Part shown: piece after piece, positions 11,601 to 23,600 of the stretch
Layout: each line of letters starts with the position of its first letter
Position numbering within the stretch: the stretch's first letter is position 1
From: Psococerastis gibbosa
Taxonomy: Eukaryota > Arthropoda > Insecta > Psocodea > Psocidae
DNA length: 64,000 nucleotides
Reading direction: 5' to 3'
Assembly: GCA_963971405.1 (NCBI GenBank)
Contig: OZ020486.1
Span: 1,550,001-1,614,000 of the forward strand
Position numbers and translations under genes: made by a program
Notes under the pieces: generated by a model
The model's database searches: none
What the model saw: the letters and a program-made list of their open reading frames with translations, nothing else
What the model was told of the DNA's origin: nothing

Positions 11601-14600
11601 TTATATTTTGGGCCAACTCAATTTGGGGGGGTTTTATTCTCAAAAAACTCCAAAAAAACGTCTAAAAAATTTATTTCTCAAAAACGGCTCCAACGATTTC
11701 TTTTAAATTCACATATATTGTAGTCGTTATTAATGTTGACAAAATGCGGGGTGTCGCTTGCCCCTTGATAGTTGCTTCTGGGGGTAAAAAAATAAAAATA
11801 ACTAAAATTTAAATGAAAAATGACTAAAAAATATTTTTTCTGCGAAACATTTCTATCAAGGATTTCTACCTTCAGGCGTGGTTTAGGTATTAAATTGAGT
11901 AACGAAACCGGACAGCTTGCTTTCCCAAAAAACTATATGGTTTTGTGCAAAAAATTATTTTTTGGTTAAATGATAGAAAATTCGCGCTCAAATGCATTGC
12001 GTGTCCTGCCATTATTGCTGTGTGGTAATGTGTTGGTCTGACCTATCTATAATTTATTTCAGCTCCAGTGACGTCAGGTGGACAACCCCCCCCCCCCCCC
12101 CCTCCCCGCAGATATCGGAAATCTAACCATAGGAAAATTATTTACCATGAAAGTACTCATTTTCTCTATCTACTAATGTTGATAAATTGGAAAGCATGTT
12201 CGAGTAAACTCGGACCGGTTCTTTTTGGGTAGGTGTCTGCCATTTGTATGTGGAACCCTAAACTATAAGGTATTTGACCCGTTAGCCATGTGTGCGGCAC
12301 TACGGTGAGTTTTGATTGGACAAAACAGGCAACAGCACAAGGCCCCAGCAGAAAGCGACAGACTTACCCGGCCAGGGAACGACAGCTTGTTTCGGCTGGC
12401 TAGTCTGGTGCGGACAGCCTGCAAAGTATGTGTGCAAAGTGTCATGGCTACTGCAAACTCTTACAATTGCGATTACAGCGTTGAAAATGGCCAAAGAGAT
12501 ATCCGTTGGACGACATAGGCTGTTTCACTGATTTGCATAAGCTAAGCATTGGGCTAATATATAACATTACCGTAATTAATAGTTATTTACCTTGTAGGGT
12601 GTAGGGTTAAGGTTGCGCTTGTGGTCATTCCGCAGCGTTGCCAGACAAGAGGTGACGCGCTGCCGCACTTCCTCCAGCGTCGGCAATGGGTGCTGGATCC
12701 TTCCGTCTTTCCAGTAAGCCTGCAGCCAACCATAACGTCGTACAGTGCAATATTTAACTATCAGCCTGGGGTCTGGTCCCAATCGATTAAAATAATTTGA
12801 ATCATGGTGTACTCGTGCAAGGTGTACACTATCCGAAAGGCCCAAAATTCGCCCGTATATGAAAAATAAATACAATTTTTTTACTTTCTTTCTTTATCTT
12901 CGTTAAGTATGTTCCCTTACTAAGCAAAATGCTCATAGTTCATACAAGTACCAAAAATTAAAATTAAAATAAGGCTTTGTTCATTCAATTTAAATTCAAT
13001 CAATCTTTAACCGAACATTGTGTTACTTCTACCGTGTCTCGTTAAACATTAATATAGGACAGACACATTGCGCAAGACTACTCTCCAGGACATGTAGGAC
13101 GTACCTTGTAAAGGGGCTCCACCTTGGCAGGTATGACGTAGGCCCGCTTGGCCTCTTGGAATGGATGGCGACAGAGAACTTTGTGGCCCACAGCCGGGGG
13201 CTCCTCACACGACCGCTGCAGCAGGTCGATCAGTGCGTGCCCTGCACACAAATACACCAAATTATCCAATTATCACCGGTTTTGTGCTCAGTGGACTCGC
13301 ATAGACCCGGTTCGCGAAGGCAGATTCTACTGGGGCAGTTCTCCGTCATAAACAATAAGAGTCAAACATACAAAGCTGCCCAGTTTACGATGAAATCTTT
13401 GATTTGTCGTAAAACGTGTTAATTACCATTATCGTAGATATAAAAAAAAAACGGGGTTTCCTTTCCATTTTATTCTATTCGTCTGCGACCAATACTAACT
13501 GAGATTTTTTTAATTTTATGATCGGCCGCCATCTTGGAACAAAATGGTGAATCAATTTGGTTTTAAAACGGATTTGATCAAGACGTTGGTATGATTAATT
13601 TATATGCCATAACAAACTTACCATCGGCCCCAAAGAGGCGGTAGGCGTTCTTGCGGCCCGGCATGGTGACCTTGGCGACGTCCTGACTTAGCTTGATTCT
13701 TGGCAACCCGTTGATCTCGACCAGCTTGTACACGCACCCCAACGCGGGCTGTCGTTGGCACGTTACCAGGTGCGTGCCTATTCCGAAGCAGTCTATTTTG
13801 TGGCTCTGCTCGTTGAGGCTCAGAATGGTCTCCTCGTTGATGTCGTTGGACGCGACGATCGTCAGCTTGGCAAACCACGGCAGAGAGTACCTGTCAAAGA
13901 TACGTATACAATACGTAGAATGGCATGTTAGAGTTTCAATTTCCCGCCACTGTCAATATTAGAATCTCTTATTGACGCACTCACCGACACAATAACTCTG
14001 AGTGGGCGTTAGCTTACAATGGCCGTTATGCATTTACGCATTATTCAATTTTCTAAAGATGATTTACGATTGGATAATAAACGCTATTTAACTTCATTTA
14101 TGTAATTATTATTATTCTAAAGCAGAGCGTGATTAATGTTAGGCGTCTGCAAAATGGATCCCTCAAATATTATTAAATTGAAGGGATCGGAGAACTATTC
14201 GACATGGGCTTTTCTGATCAAGAACGTGTTGATCCACGAAGAACTTTTCTCATACGTGAGTACTGTTAAAGTAGCTTCTGGAGAGGAACCTAATCACCAA
14301 AAGGCATTGGCTAGAATATGTTTATCTGTGGAACCGAACGTTATACCTATCATTGCCTCTGCACAGACGGCAAAGGCAGCTTCGGAAATTTTATCTAAAA
14401 CGTATAACAACAAGGGAATTGTTAGAAAAATTGGCTTAATGCGTGAGCTATACACTACGAGGGCCGAAAACGTTAGTAACTTGAGCGAATACTTGTCAAA
14501 AGTTCAGGAAACTGCGAATGCCCTCAGTAGCATTGGGTCGCCCATTGCAGACGATTTCTTAGCAGTAATAATGTTAAGTGGGCTGCCAAAATCACTGCAC

Positions 14601-17600
14601 CCATTAGTTATGGCACTAGAAAGTAAGGGATCGTCCCTAACCTCCGAAGATGTTACTTCAGCTATTGTAAGACGTGGTTCATATCATACTTCATGGTCCC
14701 CTTTGCAGCAGAAATATGAATATAGGCATTTCTTTTTTAGCTTTGTAAAATCTACAGCTATACTTTACTACTATTAAAATGCGTGAAACCCTACAATTTT
14801 GCTATTATATTTTCAAATTTTCCTTATCCTAGGTCTACTTAGTTTTGCCCCCGCCATCATTCTAAAACTTTACGCCTCTGTTCACATTTATCGTTTTCAT
14901 GTCCTTCGCGGAAGAACAAGATGAAGAACGAGTCTGTAGAGAATTTTAAACCGAAGAATGATCGCGGTGGAGGAAAGGACAACGAAACATCCCTCTTGGT
15001 TACTGTTGGAGTTTTCAATGATGTTTGACACGGGGTCTTCGATGCACTACACCAAAGATCGGAATAAATTAGACAATTTCTCGTCAGATATTGTTCATAA
15101 AACAGTGACGGTAGCCAGCAATGAGACTCTATCAATTGAAGGTACCGGTGATATCAGAGTGAAGTTAAAGCAAGGTGATGCAACCATCAATAATGTAAGT
15201 TATGTACCTGGCTTGGGTGCTAACTTGTTTTCTGTGAGTCAGACGTGTGACAAAGGTCATGGCGTCATTTTTGATGCTAAGGGATGTCGTATCTTGCTAA
15301 GTGGTTTAAGAGTTTCAGGTGAAGTTTTAGCTACTGGAACTAGGCACAATGGAGTGTACGAAGTGGATGAGGAGAAAAGCCCAAGGAATGCAGAAAGTGT
15401 CTGCAAGGGGTATGCTGCTATTAATGATGCTACTATTGAACATAAGCGGCTGGGACACCTCAATCATCGCAGCACTGCCGTATTGCGGAATTCGGTAACA
15501 GGACTGAGGAAGGGCTCTGAGGCTGTAAGCACGAGTATTGCCTCTGGAACTCCCAACGATACTGCGTCTGGGGTGGGCATTGAGCGAGAGAGGGCTGAAG
15601 ACGAAAATGTTTTTGGAGATCAGGAAGGTGACGAAATTCGTGATGCGGGTGCAGACCACGATGGCGAGGACACCTATGTCCCTGACCAGTAAGTTCGAAA
15701 TGAAGGACTTGGGCCCTGCTACCCAAATTTTAGGCATTTTTAGCATTTCTCTCGATAAAAACCATATGTCGAACAGGTATTACAAAGATTAGGCATGACT
15801 GACTACAATAGCGTAAAAATAAAAAATGGAACTTAATGTCAAATTTTATTCAGATGAGAAGTTGGAGCCTAAAGAAAGTAATTTTCCTTACAGAGAATTT
15901 ATAGGCTGCATTACTTACTTGCCCATGTGTACGCGGCCGGACATACCTTTCGCAGCTAGTCGCTTGGGACAATTTTGTGATAAGTTCAATAAGTCACATA
16001 TTGTAGCTGCAAAACGTGTTTTACGATACTTAAAAGGTACTATGGATTTTAAACTTAAATATGAAATGGACAAGAAACCCATAACGGGATTTGTAGACGC
16101 TGATTGGACTGGGGATGTATTACACAGTAAGAGTCAAAGTGGCTTTGTTTTTATATTTGGTAATGTTGCTGTATCATGGGAAAGTAAAAAACAACCCACA
16201 ATTTCCTTATCAACATGCAAAGCTGAAAACATAGCTATGAGTCAGTGTGTCAAAGAATTATTGTTTTTGAAGGAAGTGATTTCTGAGTTGCAGACTGTTT
16301 TGCATTTAAAAATTATTGATTGTTGTTTTCACGTAAATTCGGATAGCACATCTGCTATTATTGCTTTCCAATTTATACGTAGTATAAGGAAAGCTTTGTG
16401 GTGGTCGAAATTTCCGATTCAGAGATTTCAACGGAATTACACGTTATGTTTTAGGTGTTAAATTGAGTAACGAAACCAGACAGGTTGCTTTCCCAAAAAA
16501 CTATTTGGTTTGTACAAAAAAAAATGTTTTTGAAAAAATGAAAATTCACGCTCAAATGCATTGCGTGCCCTGCCACCATTATTGATGTGTGGTAATGTCT
16601 GACCTATCTAGAATTTGCTTCACCTCCAGTGACGTCAGGTGGACGACCCCCCCCCCCCCCCCCCGTGATATCCGAAATTTAACTATAAGAAATTTTCTAA
16701 ATATGATTTACAGTTGGATAATAAACGCTATTTAACGTCATTTATGAAATTATTATTATTATCCAAAGCAGTTTATTGGCACGTTACTAGGTCCGTGCCT
16801 ATCCCGAAGCCGTCTATTTTGGATCGAGGGGAGTGGAGGTATCGATGCCACATGTTGCTACCAACCAACCAACCGGCTGTAACTTGAACAAGTGCTAGTG
16901 AATCAAATTCGGGTTCGGTCCCGAAGAGGTCTATTTCAAGGCTCTGACGCTGGGGCTGCAGATGCTTTCCTTGAGGTTTATCTACTCCACTCACTCGTGA
17001 GTAATGAGTACTAAAACCACATGATCAGGTGTGATAGTGATCCCGATATAGTCTTGCTCGTTGAGGCTCAGGATGGTATCCTAGACTAGATTCATCTGTA
17101 ACATTAATATCTTTTTTTTTAATAGTATTCTAATACTAAATTTGATACTCACTCGTGAGCAAGGAGTTCGAAGACCTCGCGCGACTTGTTCGAGAGATAG
17201 GCCAGGTCGCCACTGTCGATGCGTATACCGGAGGCGCGGTACCCAATGTCGTTCAGGGCCAGAGCGATGGCGCAGAAGTTGAGCAGGCCGCTCCTGAAAA
17301 CCAGAGATCTCCTTCATGTCTCAGCCTCATCACAACCACCGACCCTGGGAACTCAGCCTGCGCTTCTTTCTAAGCTCGTATACCATGAGTAGTCCATGAA
17401 AAAGACGCAGCAGGTCCCATCTCTCCAGTTGCCAATGGTTACCACTGGAGATGGGACATACGCTCCCGCCAAGCATATCTTTTACATTTCTGGTGCCTTC
17501 TGCCACGTCTTCTTTGGACCAATCTGAGCTCGTCTCGCAGAAACGACGGTTTTTTTTGTTTTTGTTTGGTCGAAGAAGGCGTGACAGGCGGTACCTCAAA

Positions 17601-20600
17601 TCCAAAAGATATCCTTGGCGCGCGAATGTGCCATCTCTCTTGTATAGAACTCTTGTTACCGATATTTGGTAATTGACGGTTGGTGTTAGCCTTCCGTACA
17701 CATAGCCCTACATATCGTACTATGGGGCGGCATTCGCTGACACTACTTGAGTGTTCTCCTTTGAAAAGGCTAGTAGTGCGAATTAATGCATACTTTTAAA
17801 AGTGAGTGAATGCCGCTTACTGACTCCACGGTTAGCTTGATATATGACATATACGATGACCCGTCAATTAAGCTGAAATGCTCCACTTATTGAACCCATA
17901 CATGCTTTCCTATTTATCAATTAGTGTAGGTTAGGTACTGTACTAGTTTCATGGTAAATAATTGTCCCGCGTACATATCGGCTGCCTATAGATTTTCCCC
18001 ATCCTCGCACTGGATTGATCTATGGTAACTGCATAGAATAGAATGATATAATACTACACAATACTAATGGTATGGTATGCAGTGCACTGGGGCTCATATC
18101 TTAAAAAAATACCTTTCCTTCAAAACCAAAACCTTGCTTTGGAAATCACCAAAACCTCAAGTTAAAAAGCATCGATAGAATGGTTCGTTAGAAAAATAAT
18201 TTTTTTTAGCCATTTTAGGGAGATTCATCTGCCTACGGCAACCAATGTTCGAATTTCTTCACAACTTTTCATTTCATGACCCCCTGAACCTAAAACCACC
18301 CTCCGTTCAAAATGTTATATATATACCGTATATGTATGTATGTAAATATCGACTTTAGGAAACACTCCAACTTCCGTAACTATTATCCAATTTTGATGAA
18401 ACATGGCACAAAAATTGATCATACAAATGTCTTGATCGAGTTCGTTAACCAGCTAGATCCACTATTTAGTTCCAAGATGGCGGCCGATTAAAACCTTATA
18501 TAATTCATATCTCAGTTATTATTGGTCGCAGAGGAATGAAATAAAATCTGACTAAAAGCCCCAAATATTATGTACGATAATGGTAATCAACACTTTTTAA
18601 GAAAAATCAACGATTTCAAGTTGGCGTTCAGTCAAAGTGAAAATAATTTGATAAGTAAAAGTTCTTAGTCGTCATTGTGGTTCGAAATTTGGAACACAAG
18701 AGTGTTTTGTGTGTTGATGTTGTGGTTGGGAAAATAATGATTTTTTTTTTAACAACATACAAAGCATAGAGGAAAACCGGGGTGCTGCGCTTGCATGGAA
18801 TCTCCCTATACCTGATCGACCTGAGCCGAAAGGGATTTTTTTCTAAACTGGATGCGAGCTAGTGGGTTTTGTTTACATTAATAAGTAGGCCTACTATAAT
18901 GTACATATGAGAATTTAAAAGAAATAGACGAAGACATTTTTTGTGGCATAGAACCCGCAAAATAGAGATATCCAAAAAATATTTTGAACCTACTACGCTG
19001 ACTAAATTTCATCCAATAATATCGAGTAGTTTGGTCCCAAATCGAGGTACAGACAGATAAGCAGACATTTTGTAAAACCCACTTTTTTGGTTCCAGAAAA
19101 CGTGTAAATCCGCTGAAATTTCGAAATCGATAATTTCTACTTTAACAAAACTTTTCTTAAGCTAACGTTTAAATAGGAAAGCAATAGATGTATGCCATTT
19201 CCATCGGAGAGACTGATATAAAATAAGCATAATTCAATGTAATGCTGCTTGAAAACAAAAATTTGTTATAAAGAAAAATTATAGAAACAATTAATAGGCC
19301 TATTATCAATGTGGTGGTTCCTCCTTAAAAGAGCTTAGATAACAGTTAAGAAAAGAAAATACCAAAATACTCGTAATATCAAAAGTAGTAATCTTTCCAT
19401 ATTTTTGGAAGACTTGGAATTTAATTCTCATTCGATAAATTGGCAAAATATCTTTTTGAAGACTGAAATATATAAACTTTGATAATACACAATATGTCAA
19501 TATGTTTATAAGAACTATTGTTAATTGTAAAGAACCGGTCCGTGTTTACTCGAACATGCTTTCCAATTTATCAAAATTAGAAGAGACAATGAATATTTTC
19601 ATGGTAAATAATTTTCCTATGGTTAAGTTTCCGATATCTCGGAGGGGGGGGGGGGGGGGTTATTCCGCCTGATGTCACTGGTGGTGAGTTAAATTCTAGA
19701 TATGGCAGACCAACACATTTCCACATAGCAATACTGGCAGGGCACGCAATGCATTTAAGCGTGAATTTTCATTAAAAAAAAATTTTTTTTGCACAAACCA
19801 AAGTTTTTTGGGAAAGCATCCTGTCCGATTTCGTTACTCAATTTAACACCTAAAACATGCCTTAAGGTAGAAATCATCGATAGAAAGGTTTCGCAGAAAA
19901 CTGATTTTTTAATCATTTTTCATGAAAATTGAGTTATTTTTATTTTTTACCCCCAGAAGCAAACTATCAAGGGGCAAGCGACCCCCCGCATTTTGTTAAC
20001 ATTTATAACGACTAAAATATATGTGAATGTAAAAGAAATCGTTGGAGCCGTTTTCAAGAAATAATTTTTTTTAGACATTTTTTTTGGAGTTTTTTGAGAA
20101 TAAAACCCCCCAAAATTTAGTTTGCCGAAAATAAAAAAAAATGGTCTCGAGGTATGATTTTTGTGAACCTACATTCAAAATTTCTTCATAATCGGCCGAG
20201 TAGTTTGCCCGGAAATCGATGAACAGACAGACAGACAGACATACAGACAGACAGAAAGACAGAGCGACAGACAGACATTTCGTAAAAACCACTTATTTGG
20301 GTTCCTGGGACCTCAAAACGTATAAATCCGTTGAAATCTCGGAATCGAAAATTTCGATCATCATAAAGCTTTCCTTATACTACGTATAAATTGGAAAGCA
20401 ATAAAATATTATTATCTAAAATGAAGAAGCAAATAACGTTTTCCAGATATAGGACTTACTTTCTCGTTTTTTTTCTACCGTGTATTATCGCAGTTAATTT
20501 AAAGAGGTTTTTATAGAGCACTTCCGTAACTAACTCTCACCCCATATTGTTTTTAAACAAATTTGGAAAGATTCCTCTTAAACTAGTCTAGCATGCAATA

Positions 20601-23600
20601 AAACGACACAAAAACCAATAGTGAGCAGAAAATTTAGAAAAAGAAAAAAATTTCTTTGGTTTCCACAGCCAAACATTAAAAACGGCAAGAAGCATCAATA
20701 CATAGTTAACTAATCAAAATACGATAAAAGGCACATTTTTATTAATTACAACGGATTTAATGTAATATTGAACCTATAGACGTTGGTTCAAAACTCTACA
20801 TTTTTTTTCGAGTCTAAAAAGATCCCAAAATCCTGGGATAAGCTACCACTCCCCCATCATCATGCAGCACAATTAGTGAATTTTCGATCTATTACCAGAC
20901 CGCATCTCCAAGTGGATCTATCCGATAACATTTTAAGTAGTCTTATCTAGAGTATATAGCACGTATATAGCGGCGGATTTCCCATATTTATCAAAAATAA
21001 GGTGAATGACATTGCAAAATGTCATGTTATGTACTACAATACTTGACAGTTTGCTGAGAAAACCAAACGAAAAAAAGAAAACAAAGTAATCAAAGCAAAA
21101 TCAGCTGCGGAGCTGGAGTCACCCACTCGACACGCGACACCTCTATTACGTTTACAGTGGGGTTTCACACGAAATAATGGTCGTAAGGTCCCATGGGAGA
21201 GAACATACGTAGTAGTAGTAGTAGTACAGTCACTGCTAAATGTTTACATAAACAAAGGATGCCCTATTATTTTTGACGACATTTATTAATTCCTCGTTCT
21301 ACAGCTACAAATATAATGTGTTATAAATATATATATATAATATATATATGGAGTGGACCGTTTGTCCACCTGACGTCACTGGAGGTGAGGTAAATTTTAG
21401 ATAGGTCAGACAAATACATCACCACACAGTAATAATCGCAGGGCACATAATGCATTTGAGCGTGAATTTTCTGTCAATGTTTAAAAAAAAAATTTTTTGC
21501 ACAAACAAAATACTTTTGGGAAAGCAACCTGTCCGGTTTCTTTACTCAATTTAACACATAAAACATGTCTAAAGGTAGAAATCATCGATAGAAAGGTTTC
21601 GCAGAAAAATTATTTTTTTGTCATTTCTCATTAACATTTAATTATTTTTATTTTTTTACCCCCAGAAGCAAACGATCAAGGGGCAAGCGACCCCCCGCAT
21701 TTTATTAGCATTAATAGGGGCTACAATATACATATGTGAATTTAAAAGAAATCGTTGGAGCCGTTTTGGAGAAATAATTTTTTTAGACAATTTTTTGAAG
21801 TTTTTTGAGAATAAAACCCTCCCAAATTGAGTTAGCCCCAAATAAAAAAAAATGGAATTGAGGTATGATTTTTGTGAAGCTACATACCAAACTTCATCAA
21901 AAGCGACCGAGTAGTTTGCCTGGAAATCGATGAACAGACAGAGCGACAGACAGATATTTCGTAAAAACCACTTTTTTTGGTTCCTGGGACCTCAAAACGG
22001 GTAAATCCGTTGAAATCTCGGAATCGAAAATTTCGACCATCAGAGAGCTTTCATTATAATATGTACTACGTATAAATTGGAAAGCAATAGTGGCCTAGTA
22101 AATAAGTAATGTTTTACAACTTACATAATTATTTTACATTTAAAATACCAACACCAGTACTACTCCATATAGACTTGTATGGCAGGGGAAAAGTCTGTCC
22201 GACTGACTTACGACTATTCTATAAAATATGTTAATGCACTTTATCTTGCTTTTCTAGTGTAATAATATTTCTGGTGCGAAAATGCAAATTTACTACGATA
22301 GCTTGTATTTGTTTTTATGAATTTGATCAATTATATATCAGCAGTATCTGCAGCCGTGGCAAGAGGAATTACTTAATTTTGTTAAAAGTACCCATGTCAC
22401 TTTTATTTACAAAATATTTCGATGCGTGGGGATTGCCGGATAATTCTGGAAATTAGTGTACTTGTATTGTACACACAGGCGATTTGCACGCCAGCGACTC
22501 GCTGAGAAATTTGTCATAGTAGCAAATGGCTAGCTGGAAAACCACAGTCAACGTCAGAAAAGTTCTCAGCGAGTGACCGGCGTGCGAATCGTCCGTGTGA
22601 ATCAAAATGTGAAGGAAACATTTCTAACTTATGAGATGAACTCTATGGCTCTATGATCGAAATTTCGTGTGAAACGTTTATTGAAAAATAACACAGGTGT
22701 GCCGTGCCACATGGTTCCCTTCGGCGGGAAAACTATCGAAACCCCCATACTATCTGCTTTTGTACAAAATCAAATTTAACAGGAAATATTTTGATACACT
22801 GCAGTGGTACTTATATGCGGCTGTCAATAACACCGTTTGGCCAGTGGTAAAAATAATGAAAATTCCACTGGATTCGCAACTGTGGCCAAACCTAGTAAAT
22901 GACAGCCACAAGCTATGTATCAAAATGTACAAAAACATTTCCTCTAAGTTATGTCACCTTATTGATAGCTTAACGATCAATATTTTCTAAGAACTTTGAT
23001 TTTGTACATACGGTACAGACATCTTGGGTGCCCGATAGTCTGTCAGGAGAAAATAAACTCGAGTTTTTGAAGAAGCTGGTGTTAGCGGTGAGCGTCTCAC
23101 TAGTGGTGAAAAGGCCAAGACACTCGCACCACCACCCCTACCAGACTACCCCTGTGCAGTCCAACGTGCTGTACATCTCTTACTATACACTAGTTTCCCC
23201 TAAGCCCAATAAATTAGTGGGGGAACAACGAACAGAATAGAAGAATGGGAGCAGAAAATTGGAAACTTGGATATGCAAATATTTGGGAATTCGATTTTTT
23301 CCCCGGGTCGCTGACTTGAATAGCTTCATAGAAATTTTATTGTATCTGCCCATTGACGAATGAACTGAAGAATTAGCGGGTAGGAGTACAAAACTACTAT
23401 TTTATGAAAGGTCTCGTATTTTTCTAAAAATACTATCCCTTTAATGCTTTGTACTGCTGCACGCTAATTCTTCATTTATTCCAGTCAGTAATACTGTGTG
23501 TCTATTGATGATTGCTGAACACAAATACATAATATATGAGTAAAATACTACGACAAATGTTTACTCTCATATGGTATAAGCAACGAAAAAATGAGTCTTG

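Larger units (their letters stand above)
14136..16360 (+). mobile_element. Defective Ty1/copia retrotransposon
   Basis: In order: a copia-type Gag start, an aspartic protease, a GAG-pre-integrase region, then a jump to an acidic linker, the end of the reverse transcriptase and an RNase H. The integrase core and most of the reverse transcriptase are missing, and the Gag frame is cut before its zinc knuckle. No LTRs were recognised. The right end runs directly into a family A fragment at 16361. Located in NAPRT intron 7, on the strand opposite to the gene. Confidence 0.88.

Noticed and set aside
9922..12223. Recurring short frames ([12 protein letters not shown]..., RFPGKLL...) in family A as a conserved gene
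   Set aside because: The similarity comes from the shared DNA and the (GTCT)n block. Frames differ in length and break in every copy.
13618..13878. 86-codon minus-strand frame over NAPRT exon 8
   Set aside because: An alternative frame of the real exon. The NAPRT frame carries the GIGT loop and joins both neighbouring exons in phase.
17330..17701. 123-codon minus-strand frame in NAPRT intron 6
   Set aside because: It overlaps a strong hairpin, lacks a recognisable domain, and does not join NAPRT exons 6 or 7 in phase.
20820..20960. LINE C-terminal tail in NAPRT intron 6
   Set aside because: Only one short motif (KSWDKLPLP...FRS...RPHL) in a single frame; not enough to call.
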